Source: Ancistrus triradiatus (Eukaryota; Chordata; Actinopteri; Siluriformes; Loricariidae). From it: 64,000 nt of DNA. The notes beneath the pieces are model-generated. The model ran no database searches. It was not told the origin of the DNA and saw only the letters and a list, made by a program, of their open reading frames with translations. Location of the stretch: contig JAJAGP010002199.1 of NCBI GenBank assembly GCA_025084515.1, forward strand, positions 62,001 to 126,000. The letters are read 5' to 3'. Made by a program: the position numbers and the translations under genes. This document shows positions 46,001-58,919 of this stretch, one piece after another (the first letter of the stretch is position 1; every line of letters begins with the position of its first letter).

Positions 46001-48790
46001 GTAATGTAGTCTGGGGTGTACATTAAACGCATTTAAACACGCTACCATTGGTACAGTTACGCAAAATCATAAAAATAAATCTTATTTTGTAAAAAAGTAT
46101 TTAATATCGTATGTCATTAATTGGATAATGTATTGAAAGTGAAAGCGATTATTGAGCGACTGTGGTTTCTCCTCACTACATTTCCCAGCGTGCATCACTC
46201 TGGCCCTGTGAGACTCTGTGTATCATGTACTGTACTGCAGACTCCGAGCATCCGAGGAGCAAAATACCAAGTTTTCACTGATGGGCTCATAGAGAAAGCA
46301 GTAGGTAAGACTATTGCATCTTAAATCTGTGGTAGCCTAGCGGTTAAGGTATTGGACTTTGGAGCAGAAGGTCCAGGGTTCAAATCCCAGCTCTACTAAG
46401 CTGCCACTGTTGGGTCCTTGAGCAAGTCCCTTAACCCACAATTGCTTGGATTGTAAGAGTGTATAAGACTGTGTAAGTCGCTCTGGATAAGGGCGTCTGC
46501 TAAATGATATAAATGTAATGTAAATCAATTCTTAAACAGAATCTAGTAGCTTTCTTCCATGTCTGTTCCATACTCCAGTCCAACTGGTGGCGCTAAAGTC
46601 CCTCTAAGGCTGCCAACCCCAGTACACACAGAGAAGAAGAAAAATAAACACCTATTGCTTGCCTGGGAAAATTCTAAATTCAAAGTTCAGACTGCGCTTT
46701 CTGCTGAATAGGTATTTATGTTTACTATCGGATTTCCATCGGAAAGGCGGGCCGTGGTAAAGTGGGGAGAACCTGTATACAAAAAGGTGTATTCAGTGGC
46801 TAGCAGGCTGTAATGAGGACCTACACGAGGACCTCACGTAGAAGGACCTACACGGGGTACATCTAGTCAGAATGCAATTTTAGCTGCAGTACCAAAAGTC
46901 GCCAGCTGAGGCTCCTTCTTCCATTTCCCCAGAGAGGACGGCGGATTGAGCCAAATCAGCGTGGTGTGCAGCAGAAGGTCTCCCATGGAGAGATCGGCAA
47001 CCTGCGGTTGAGACTCTGGTTCAGACTTTATAGACCTTTACACTGTGGTGGAGTCACCATAATCAAACCGCGCACCTCCTTTTTGTCGCCGGTCTGCTCG
47101 GCGATGAGCTGGTCAAACACGGCCCCGAACTCCTCGTGGAGCTTCTGCATCTCGTTGATGTGACTGGCCACTTTATTCATGGCCTTCACCGCCACTGCAA
47201 GCAGAGTGTTTATAATAAACAGAGAGCAGGCTCCAGAGTCGGTATCCAGCTCTTCTAACCGCAGATGAAAGTTACCGTCGAGGGAGGTGGTAGTGCTCCT
47301 TCGCTCTCGGGGTCGGTCAGCGTGTAGAGCTCTCGCAGGCAGCAGCGGGGGGTACTTCAGCACTCTCTGAATAGGTTTGATCAGATAAGGACTCGAGCGT
47401 GGACGAGTGCTGCTGCTCTTCGGGTTCCTCTCATCCAAGAAACGCTTGAAGTCCGGGGTCAGTCTTCGCGTGGATGAAACACAAACACACCACACAACAC
47501 CCACACACGTGCCAGGACCTGAACTTTACACCACGACTTGGTTAGACCATGCTATGAGAAATCGATTGCTGAGGACAAAATCCAGCTTCGCTTTATAGAA
47601 TCCCTTAGTCTGATTTCTAGATCGGAGTATACTGTATAAATTTTTATTTTAAAAATATCGTCCTATTGCCCACCCCTACCTATAGGCATTAAGTCTTCTA
47701 TATTAAAATTAGCTTTTATTTTATTTATTATTATTTCATTATAACAAAAACCCAACCTTTATACCATGGACTGGTATACATGCTATGAAAAACTGATACT
47801 GAGGTAAAATTCCAGCTTGCTTTATCAGATTCTGCAATAGAGGTGTAAAGAAGAAGTTGGGGAAGTTTTGCCCACAGGGCATTGTGGGAAATGTAGTGTT
47901 CCATTGCAGAGACAGCAGTGCAGATCTGGCTTAAAAAAGTGTGCTTAAAGCCTCTTCACTCTTGTGCTTAGAAGCTCCTACTGGGTCCCAAAAATCTAGT
48001 CTACAGCTTCCTGGCAAAAGAAGGGACCAACTCGACGTTACTTTCCCCGGATTTGGATGGGTATAAGCTGTCCACAAACCTTTAATCATGTACCGCAGGG
48101 GCAGTGGGGAAAGTGACAAAGAGATTACCTTTCACCAGCACTTTCATGGTACTTTTAGTGTGACTCGCACAGAAAGCGCTGTAGATCTTAAAGCGATCAG
48201 CGTAGTACAGGAAAGACCCTCCAAGAGAGAAGAGGACTTTCTGGAAGGGCGAGAGACACCAAGATAAACAGAGAGAGAGAAAGAGCAGGAGTGTGAGTGG
48301 TCCATCTTTTACACAAAACACGCAAAGTCTGCCGCCTCTTAAAAACGGATTCGGATTCTCACCTTGAACTGTTCGACTCGCTCCAGTTTCTCAAGGTCGG
48401 GCACCAGGCGCGTCCCGTCCTCTAGCGTACGCAGGAACTCCACCTGAAACTCCAGCATCTCTGGCAGGTTCCCGAACAACACGTCCAGCTTACACACGCA
48501 GACACATGGCAAAAACAAAAAGCCACCATAAGTGCTATTACGCTTGAGGAACTCGTGGATCCTGGTACACCGTGTGACGCCTGAACCTAATATAAACATC
48601 ATACAGCCGAGGGGAGCAGCCTTAGTACAGTCACTGAAGAAGACTGGTATAAGGGCCATGCTCGAGGACCCTGGAGTCCTATCCATAATTATCCACCCTG
48701 ACTTACGTAACTGTTAGGAAAGGAAAAACTAAATGATACAGGCAGGTTTTATTAATGGGCACACCTGGATTTTACTGCCAGTCTGTTCCC

Positions 48791-48835
<45 letters not shown>

Positions 48836-48943
48836 CTCGTCCTGGGTGAGGAAGCTCTCCTTCTGCAAAGGAGTCAAATATCTCCCGATCAGACAGTTCA
48901 GATCCTGAACAGGAAAGCACACTGGTATGAGAACTTCCATCAC

Positions 48944-48998
<55 letters not shown>

Positions 48999-49317
48999 CG
49001 TACTGACTTTGACGTAGGTGCGTTCAGTCTCCACCAGTTCGCATATGACCTTGCGGAGTTTATCTGCATCCGAGAGCTGGCGAGGAAGAGAGGAAGAGGA
49101 GGGCGAGGAGGAAGATGCCACCTCTGATGAAGGATTCATCTCGTGGAGGCTTCGGCAAAAAGCGGCGACCTGCTCTGTGCTCTGGAGAGAGAGAGAGAGA
49201 CAGACAGAGAGAGAGAGACAGAGAGAGAGAAGGAGAGACAGAGAGAGAAACAGACAGAGAGACAGACAGACAGAGAGAGAGAGACAAAGAGAGATAGAGA
49301 GAGACAGACAGAGACAC

Positions 49318-49348
<31 letters not shown>

Positions 49349-50488
49349 GAGAGACACCGGAAGGCTAAATTAATCAGAACTGATTCGAGCTATTTTCAGT
49401 GCAGGTCCTTCAGTCCATCTCTCTTCCTAGTTCTCTTTATAGCTCCTCCTCTCAATGTCTGCACTGCCTGTATGTGCATTAGACTCTAAAATACATAAAC
49501 AATGAATAAAACTTTAAAAAAAAATATTCAATTACTGCACCTGGTGTAAAACAGAGCAGGAACTTGTTTTCCCCTGTTAGCCAATCAGAGTGCAGATTAT
49601 ATTTAGGCATCTAGAGAAAGAGCTGGTTTATCGGCTGTTGATATTTAATCGGTTCATAACTAACGTTACCTCAGACAGACGCATCGGACCCGGCTGGTCT
49701 CGACGACAATTTCCAAGTCCCCCTTACCCCGAGACCGAGACAAGACCGAGTCCAAATGAGGCCGAGACCACTCCCCCTAATGACCTCATAGGGGTTTTTA
49801 ATCACTTCTACTTCGCTCCTACGTAAATATGTTGTACTAATACGCTAAACCCACCACTACGCATACTGAGCTCAAGTCCCACTGGTGCCTCTGATGCACA
49901 GTCACAATTAACCCCTGTTTGAGGAAGGGAGTGCTGAATGAGGGATCCATTGTTAGAATCCATCGCTGGCCAAGATCATTTGCCCTTTAGGCGTTTATAC
50001 AGAGCCCTCCTGCCTTAATGTAGGCAGAATTTTTAGAAACTGGGAAACTGAGCAGGCCCAAACTGGGGAGTAAAAAGTAATAGCTTATATTATAGTACTT
50101 ACAACTTCAAACTTTGCTTGGCGAGGAAAACTAACCAAAGATCATCACACAAAGGTAGTAGATGTGAGGAACAAGACACGAGAGAAAGGCTAAACCGCCA
50201 CCCAGTAACCAGATAACAGGCCAATAGAACGTTCCAGATGGCATGTGTGTGTATATATGTACGTATATATATATATACATACACACAGTGGGGCAAAAAA
50301 GTATTTAGTCAGCCACTGATTGTATCGTGAGATACACACTTAAGATCCAAAAAGCGTCTTTGCTTCCGTTCTTCCAAACCAAAACACACAAGCACCTGTC
50401 CTTCCATGCGGTTGCTATGGGGACGGCCGATGGACTGATGAAGAGCAGAGCTGTGTGTGCACAGAACAGGTACAGGCATGCATACATG

Positions 50489-50522
<34 letters not shown>

Positions 50523-53500
50523 CAAATTGCCAGTTACTGAGGACTAGATGTTCAGATCTCAAGTGCCAGCAAATGTCAACTTCACACCAAACCCCCCCGT
50601 CCTTCCCTTCCCCTTGTCTCCCAGTCTCTTCCTTCTGTTCTGTAGTTTTAGGGTTCAGCTTTACAGGCTTACATAAAAGTTTGGACACAACAGTGTCTAA
50701 AAGGTCAGTTGTATCCTTTCAAAAAACCCAGCTGAGGAAAGGGAAAGTTGCCGATAGTTGCACGTTTTATAACGTGCACTTCAAATGGCACAAATGGGTC
50801 GTATTTAAATCAGTTTATATTTTGTTAGTAGGACTTCAGAAAAGCCAACGAGATATGATTAGGAGCGGCAAAAGTTTCACAAAATCTTCACATAACTGCA
50901 GAATTAGGCTTTTACATACGTACAGTATACTGTAGGTGAGAAGAAATCTGAGCTTTCTGAGCTTGCTTTTTTATAGCATAATAAATTGCTTTGTAAGTGT
51001 AGTTTTTTTACTTTTATATGTTTATGTACGTTTATAAAAGTGGGTACAGTTTGTATAAAATGCTAGTTTATTTTGTTCACTTTTGTGTTCATAGCAGTTG
51101 TTACACGTTATATTCCATCTGTTTTTCATTTAAATATCGCTAAATTGTCGTTTCAGTTTAGTTCTGCATACAGAGTGCTTAAGTAGTTTAGTTTTTTAAT
51201 TAAAATAGTCCTCTGCCGATATCCTCGATATGCTCAGAAAAGCATATTATCACAATACGATAAAATATCGTCCTACTGCCCACCCCTACCTGCAGGTATT
51301 CATTGTTCTATAGAAAATTAGCTATTATTTTTATTTCATTTTTACTGCATCGTAATAAAAACCAAAAAGGGTTTGGATTTGAAATTGGCGTCTCTGTGCT
51401 ACCGAGGAAGAGAACCTTTATATTATCTTTGTCAGACGATTTCACTGACTTGTGTTTTGCTGTAATTAAAGTTAAGCCTAATTTTAGATATCAAAGTTAA
51501 ACGTTTTTGCACAAACTGGCTGAATCTCTGCAGGGAACAAACTTAAATATGAACATTTTTACTGAAGGGTTAACAACTGGAGCCCAAACTCAAACGCAAG
51601 CTCAGATTTATCTTGGTATTTCTACTTCTTTGTGGAAATGTATTCCTCACAGATGGGTAATACATGCCCCACACACACACACACATTTCATTTTCATTTA
51701 CAGCATTTAGCAGACGCCCTTATCCAGAGCGACTTCCAATTGGTACAATCTTACAATCCAAGCAGTTGTGGGTTAAGAGTCTTGCTCAAGGACCCAACAG
51801 TGGCAGCTTGGCAGAGGTGGGATTTGAACCCTGGACCTTCTGGTCCATAGTCCAGTACCTTAACCGCTAGGCTACCACAGCCCCACACACACACTGACAT
51901 TTCACAGAATAAAATAACCATAAAGCAAATCCTCTTAAAGGCATTTATCTTATAAAGCACTACACACACACTCTATCTCACACACACATTTTGTTAGAAC
52001 TTGACATGAGCTCTTTTTTCCCTTTTTCGCAACGCAGGTGGGTGAACACAAACAGCGACCTGATGTACACAGTGCCCCAACCCCATGCACGCGCGCTCAC
52101 GCTCACTCACACACTCACACACACACACACACGCACACAAAAGGAGAGCTACAGGGTCTCTCACCAGGTGCAGCATGCCGTAGATGGACTCGGACGAGGG
52201 TTTTCTGTGTCTGTTCCGCTTCAGAACTGACATGACTGATCCTCACACACACATGCAAACACACACGAGCGCTAACACACACCGAGTGTTGTGTCCAGAT
52301 CGGCCAGGAAACACAGGAAACAGTCACACTCTCAAACTCTCACTATTCTGAAGTCTGAATGCAGAGATCCACGAGCATCCGACTATACCTCTCTCTCTCT
52401 CTCTTTCTCTCTCTGTGTCTCTCTCCCTTCACCTCTTTACCTGCTTTATAAAAAATGCAAAAGACTAAAGCAGAGAGGAAGCAAACGCTGAGATGAGATG
52501 CTGGAGGCTTTTCACCAATCCTCTCGCACTTTCACTCTCTCTCTCTCGCTCTCGCTTCATCACTCTCTTGTTCGCCCACCCACGCACTCCGTACTTCCAA
52601 AGCACCGGCGCTTTCCTCCAAATGTGCTGCGACTCTAACACTGTGCTTTCTTTCCCTCTCTAACAGAACAGAGTGGAAGGAGACGGACAGACAGATAAAC
52701 AGACAGACACGTAAATGGGTCAGACGGACAGACAGACACTTTCACAGCATCACAGATCCTCCACCATACTTATCAGTTGGGATTCGGTTCTCTTCTGTGC
52801 GACCACCAAACCCACCTTGAGTATTTGTTGAAAAAAGGATCCAAACATCCAAATCCGTTCAGCACAAACGTGCCGAACCGGAATCAGGTTCGGTTTAAAT
52901 TCATAACGCACTGACTGAGCCCCCGGAGTCCTATCTGGATGTCAGAACACTGTGTACGCTTTGGATCGTTCTAAACCTCTGCCAGAGCCGGCGCCACCCT
53001 CCTGGCACAAACCACCTCATCCAAAGAACAAAAGGCTGGCAGCAGCACGCTCAGCTGTAGGACAGATGCCCGAGCAGACCGGCTAATAAACCCAGAAGAG
53101 AAGGCAAGAGGGTCTCCGGAGAATTTTCCTCTTGAGCGAACCCTTTTTAAAACCATACATGACTGGATTATGATCCTGTTGGAAGGGCCAATCATGATCC
53201 AATCATGGCACCATGCGAGAAGCTATGATGCCACACAACCTACCAATGTTCACAGGGTTTTTTGAGAAATAACACAGCCACAATATCGCAAAATCTCTGT
53301 GGTGGAAAAAACCTGACAAGTTGCTCATAGCAGTTATGTCTGTATCATCAGTGTTGCACTAATCAGAGTCTGTCCTTAACATACCAAAGTGGTCTTAGTA
53401 ATGCTTTCATTTCCAATAATACTTATGTCCTCCAGACGAGGTTTGTTTGTACAGCTATGACTAATCAGAGACAAAACAAGAAAAGACCCAGTTCATTCTA

Positions 53501-56500
53501 CATTATAGAGGGCAGAATGAATTAAGAAATAGAACCGGTACCTCAGAAGTAGTGCTGGGCAATGTGGCCTCAAACCAGTATCATGATTAATAGAACACTT
53601 CACCTCGATTACGATTTTTTGCCCTCATAGATTACTGACAAGGTCTGTACCACAAACATGTTGTTTCCATGTTGCTGACAAGGGTCCTACACACGCAGTA
53701 GGATGATTTTTTATTATTAAGTATATTTTTATTATTAAGTATATTAAGTATTAAGTATATCTTTAGAAAAATCTAAATAATTGACATGATTACATCGGTT
53801 AATGGTTCTGAATGTCGGTTTCGATTTATTGCCCAACCCTTATTAGAAGTATTACATTAAAAATAAAAGAATTTCTACCACATCTCCACCACACTTAACA
53901 TTTGGCATTTGTTTCTTTGTCATAGAACCTCCATATCCAGACAGGTTCACTACAGAAAACGAGCCATGACCCTGATCCTAACCTGTTTTTGAACCCCGAA
54001 CAACCATCACACACTCTGGAAAAGCCTACATATTACAGTTTGTGAGACACGAGACACTGGAGACATGTACAGGTCCTTAGAGACACTTGTATCTGAATAT
54101 AGTTTAGCGTGGGCAGGAGAGACCTGTAAATGGCTGTTCTCAGACAGTGTGTGTGTGTGCGCTCTACGTACCTATATAAAGTTATATCAGTGGATTCACG
54201 CTCTATCGAAGCCCTGCTTATTAATCCCACACCAAGAACTCGAGGTAAGAAAATACTCTCTCCTGCCTCTTGTGGTCAAAAATGGACAAACCTGCCATTT
54301 TTGGCAAAATCCCACTCAAAAATGTCAAAAATCAGCTCCATTCTGCAGATCTCTACCTTTCCGTAGTCGCCGTATTCGCTGAAGAGCTCGGCTTCGTCCT
54401 CCAGGCTGTCCCCGGATGTCTCTGAGATCAGCCCGACTCCATCATCCAGGATCTCCTCTGACAAGATAACGATACGAGAACAGGTCAATAAAAAAGATGT
54501 GCAGTGTGTCCCTGACTCAACTCCAGCCTGCAAGTCATCTGTACCACTAACTGTGTTGGTGCCTGGGGACCTTTTAAAGATCTGGCCCATGGTTCCACTG
54601 ATTTAATGTGGGAGATTAAGAATTTTACCACTGGACAATGGCTACACACCAGGGGCTGTATTCATAAAGACTCTTAGTGCTAACAGAAGCTCCTAGTGAC
54701 GAAACTGTAAGGTAAATTGTAAGAATAGTAAAGACAAAAGTTATTCATAAAGCATTTTAACCCCTAAAATAACTCCTGAGGTGAAAAACTGTACTTTTAG
54801 GAGGCTTAGGAGTTCTCTTAAGCAGAGGAGAAACATATGGAAAGGCAGCGAGGTAGAAGAAACGCTCTCCGAATAACAGTGAGTCCATCAAACTCGACAG
54901 ATTAGATCGTGCAGGTATAACGTTTGTGGTTGATCTAATTAGAGAGTCACATCTCCTATCCAGCGCAACAACCCCGTAACACCCAAATTGAGCGCTACAT
55001 ATGACCCAACTCCACCAGCTAAATAGATTAGACACGGCAGCGATCATATCTGAAAACTATACTAGGCTATATAGTATTTCCCTTGCTCAGAGTTGCTCTC
55101 AGATCACTTCTGAATCACTCTTGATCTAATCTAAAAAGTTTATAAACCAAGTTAGGAGGTCCCTAAGAAGATTCTTAGCTTCTTTGTGAATACAGCCCCT
55201 GATGTTTACCTTCTCTTAACCAAGCTTACCCTGGTTCTGGGAGAAGATGTCGGTGTAGAGTTGCTGCACTGCATCAGATCGTCTCGGGGGCAGGAAGCAG
55301 TGCTGCCTCCGGTCCACTGTGGGCAGCGTGTTCACCGTGAGCGACAGAGACACCTGCGAGAAGGCGGCCTTCATGTCGGAGAAGGTCAGCGTGCTGGAGT
55401 GTTTCCCATTCAGCTGGAGGATCTCGTCTCCAGCGTTCAGACCTGCGTTGCCCATTATTTATGTAAACCTTTTACATGCGAGTCATTTTCAAGGCCGCCA
55501 TGCAAGTCAAAAGATCACGACTGGAACGGCTTTGTAAGACTCAGGCACAGGTACAGCTAAACATGACCTACTACACATCTACTTCCACTTTGAAATCCAC
55601 TTACTTTATTACATAAAGGACAACATTTGGGACCAGCCAGTGGCACTGAAACTAGTCTAGTAGTGGTGTCCAAAAAGAATTCAAATGTTCATCGAATTCT
55701 ATGAGTAAAACGTACATTCAAATGTACACAATCCCCACTCAAAATTCAAATTAGGGGCGAGCAATAGGACGACATTTCGTCGTATCACAATACATTTTGT
55801 TATCGTGACAGACGGTATGCTTTTCTGAGAATACTGTGCAAATATGAGGGAATTTTAAAGGACCAGGTCCACCTTCCCATATTTCACACTGCCAAAACTA
55901 TTCGAGAGCGGTCTGATTAAGAGCAGGAACGCGTTGTTGGGGGGCTATTTTGTCCACCTACAACTCTAGTGAAGAGCGTGCTTTCAGAGGCTCGTTTTGA
56001 CGAGGCATAAACCAGGCTTAAGGGTGGAACGATGGCCTTGGAGTGATATAATGTAACTTATTTTTCCTTTTGAGTAGGGCATGAGTCAGCCTGCATGTCT
56101 GATTCGAGCCTCGCAGAAACCCACAAAGCTTTCAAACGGCGTTGCATAACCTACAGCAACAGCACCCATTATCGGGGCGAAAAAAAGAGAGCTGGGCGGA
56201 GAAGGCAAACGACAGAGAGGCTAATTAAGCCGAGAAGACGAGTAATGAACCTTTGGCGAATGCTAATCCTCCTGCCTTCACGTCTGTGATGTAAAGCTGC
56301 TGCACGCTCTCGTCCTCCACCACCGAGATGGAGAAACCTGTCAGAGAGAACATGAGATGATCCGCCAGGCCTTCCACCATGCACTGCGTTTAATAAAAAC
56401 AGAAATAAAACACAGCACGGTTTATTACCATAACCGATCATGCAGGACTCGTCCCGGTCGAACTGAATGACTTTCTTAATCTTGGAGCAGAGTTCAATCT

Positions 56501-58872
56501 CCTTATAGAGCTGAAAGGGAAAGAAGGAAGAACGATGCCTTGGAACGCTCTATTTGCCATGCAGCACAGAAACTGGCAGAGAGAGGAACAGACAGGCTCA
56601 GCAGGCAGCAAACCACTGCCATTACGCTTTGAGAAGCCATAAACAGAGAGGGAGACTCTCTCACAGAGGCATAAGAGAGAGAGGCAATCAATTAGCTGTG
56701 CTTATTCTAGAGGATAAATGTGTTAGAGATGCCTGACCTGCATACTTATTCTCATTTAATGGATTCTTACAATCAGCCGCTTAAAAGCTTCGTTTGATTT
56801 CATCTGAAGAGCTAAAATGAACCTTCTAGAAATGCTAGTCTGAAAAACGCTTGATTAGTATGAAGTAATTATTACAGAAATTGGTAATTAGTGGTTTGTT
56901 ACATGAATCAGGATCATTTTTGCATTTTAAAGATCATTTATGAGTGCTCGGCAGTAGAACGCTTTCAAGACAGGGGCGGCTCAGTGGATTAGGCTCAGGC
57001 TACTAATCAGAAAGCTGCGCAATCCCTGCTGCACCAAGAACCTTAAGCTTCACTTGCTTAGCTCTACATTAGAACAGCAAAGCTGCAAGCTGAAATTCAT
57101 ACTGCATTAAAATCCTACTCCTAAATCCCCTCTGACGGGCATAGTAGCTCCACTGCAGGAGTTTTACACTATGGCCGCAGTTCGCAAACTGGGCTCCTAC
57201 CCCCAAACACCTGGTCTGCTTTGTCTGCTCTGAGGTGCTCTGAGTTTGTCCAAATTTGGAGATAAAACAGTCACTGGAAAAAAAAAAGAAAAGAAAAGAA
57301 AAAAAGGGACCAAAATGAAAAAAGGGAAAAAGCTATTAAAGGAACCGAAGAGAAAAGGAATAAAAGCTATAATTGATGTTCATTTTTGCCAATAAACATT
57401 TGCAATGAATCCCTTCATTCGTTTGGTCTGTGGGACTCGTAGGGGGGGCTCCAAGGAAAAAATTTTGGGAACCACTGCACTATGGGATACTTAATATCTG
57501 AAGGTCCTTTTAAGCTGACTATATTATGCTTTAACACCAGTAGTACTGCTTGAGCACGTTTTTTATCTAACTCTAATAAGTGACATGCATTCCGCTCTCT
57601 ACAAAACAGGGGATCAACTTTACCAGGTCATAAACGTCCTCCTCCGGTTTTGGGATGTAGAACTGGACCTGCGTCTCGATCAGGAACTTCAAGCGCAGGT
57701 AGTGTTTGGTGGCATCCAAGTCGTGAACCTGGGGGACGAGGGACAATGAGGTGATTTGGCAAATGTTAAAACTCTTCCTGTTTTACCCCCTCTTATTCTG
57801 GTCAGAAACGTAGTTTACTTGGACACGTGCCCCAGTAAAGTGCTGCTGTGCCCCACTAAAATTCTGGGGGTAAAAAATCAATGTTATCCTGGATTGCTGA
57901 GCAGAACTGTGGGACACGCCACGCAAATTGTAATTCGCACCTTGCAGATGATCTCAAGTGTGTCCAGAGCAGACTCCCCAGGCCGTATGACAGCCAGAAT
58001 AGGCCGGCCGTTGGGCAAACACACCCAGGAGGGCGAGAGGTGGTCCTTCACGTTACCCGTCATGGACACCTGTTTGTCTTTCTGTAGCAGGAAAAGCAAA
58101 CACTGAATTAATGAACACTGCCATCTGTAGTATTGTGGACAAAGATGACTGCATGGATTGGTTTAAGTGGACGGATGAGTGGAGCTTACTGCGGTTTCCC
58201 TAGAAGATTCCTCAAGCATTCCCTCCAGATCTCTCTTCACCGGCTCTTCTCCTTCTGCAAACACCTGAAAACAAACACGACATAACCAGCATGACCGCCA
58301 TCATACTAACACGGCTCTGATGTTTGCCCAGGTGTTTGCGTACCTGTTCAATGCTCGGATGTGTATGAGTGTGGATTTTCCTCTTTGAGTTGGTCTCCAG
58401 TCCCCAAAGTGAGGAGAAGCGACTTTTACGTTTGCCGGTGGAGTGGGACATGGCATGTGCTCGTCTCCGAACGCCACTCTCAGTACGGGCTGCCACCTGC
58501 AAACATGCGCTCAGGTTCAGATGTTTCATATTTATGGTACTAAACTGTTTGGGGCAGGATTTCGGTTAGACGCCGTTCTTGGGCTGTAGGCTGTTTGCAT
58601 TCTGCTAAATGCTGCGAGTGCAAGTCGCATTCAAAAGATAGGCAAAGGACGTCATCAAACGTTCTCTCACCCTCGCGCTTACTTAGTCTTCGCCTCCTTG
58701 GTACCATTTAACAGGCCTGTTTTTTTCTCTCTGCCCCCATTTACAGTCGGGGAGCTCAATACAAAAGTTCAATACAGAATATAAAAAGCTGAAAATATCA
58801 TCCAAAGAAAGTGCGAGTTTCAGTATTTCAGAAAGCCCTTTATCACCACGCTAGCTTAGAATTCACTCGGCT

Positions 58873-58919
<47 letters not shown>

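Larger units (their letters stand above)
43071..47001 (-). other. tiam1: tiam1 exons 21-26: second PH domain and C terminus
   Basis: The PHc domain packs against DH and helps exchange. The pieces are VADLSMGDLLLHTT.IWLNPP (46893-47001), VFKTAVVFVCKD (45643-45701), RDPFRFRHMISTEALQ (45451-45556), SEGRPERVFHLCC (45254-45343) and SPESKKDFLKMVHSILRDK (43899-44071). The last exon encodes the tail with LGRRKLVRNRFTIDTD, DTDRWVEEQFDL and EVVWVRRD. Exon 45254-45343 has two extra bases (GAGAG) that create a stop. The last exon has nine Cs at its start where eight would keep the frame. Confidence 0.9.
47076..49181 (-). other. tiam1: tiam1 exons 15-20: DH (Rho-GEF) domain
   Basis: The DH domain catalyses nucleotide exchange on Rac1. 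Exon 49008-49181 has a Ser-rich lead (SSSSPSSSSLPRQ) and the start of DH (LSDADKLRKVICELVETERTYVK). The rest is DLNCLIGRYLTPLQKESFL, LFGNLPEMLEFQVEFLRTLE, KVLFSLGGSFLYYADRFKIY, SPYLIKPIQRVLKYP and MNKVASHINEMQKLHEEFG. All are close to the TIAM1 family except exon 19 (about 47276-47468), where the frame is lost for part of helix 5 and regained at the donor. Exon 19 also lacks a usable AG at the expected acceptor. Exons 15 and 16 are flanked by long GT/CA tracts only 10-13 nt from their donors. Confidence 0.9.
54357..58264 (-). other. tiam1: tiam1 exons 8-14: Ras-binding domain, PDZ domain and linker
   Basis: Exons 57941-58081, 57624-57728 and 56429-56510 give the Ras-binding domain (LAVIRPGESALDTLEIICK, HYLRLKFLIETQVQFYIP, EDVYDL, LYKEIELC). 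Exons 56251-56337 and 55230-55442 give the PDZ domain (GFSISVVEDE, DVKAGGLAFAKGLNAGDEILQLNG). In the known protein, PDZ binds syndecan and CADM-type tails. Exon 54357-54457 is an acidic linker (ILDDGVGLISETSGDSLEDEAELF). Intron phases 1-1-1 around PDZ are preserved. A 5.2-kb intron follows. Confidence 0.92.

Noticed and set aside
46328..46400. tRNA gene
   Set aside because: A and B boxes are present, but the cloverleaf is decayed and the sequence continues into a SINE body and tail.
49018..49370. Arg/Glu-rich and Ser/Leu-rich frames
   Set aside because: Translations of a GA-rich simple repeat, not an SR-type protein.
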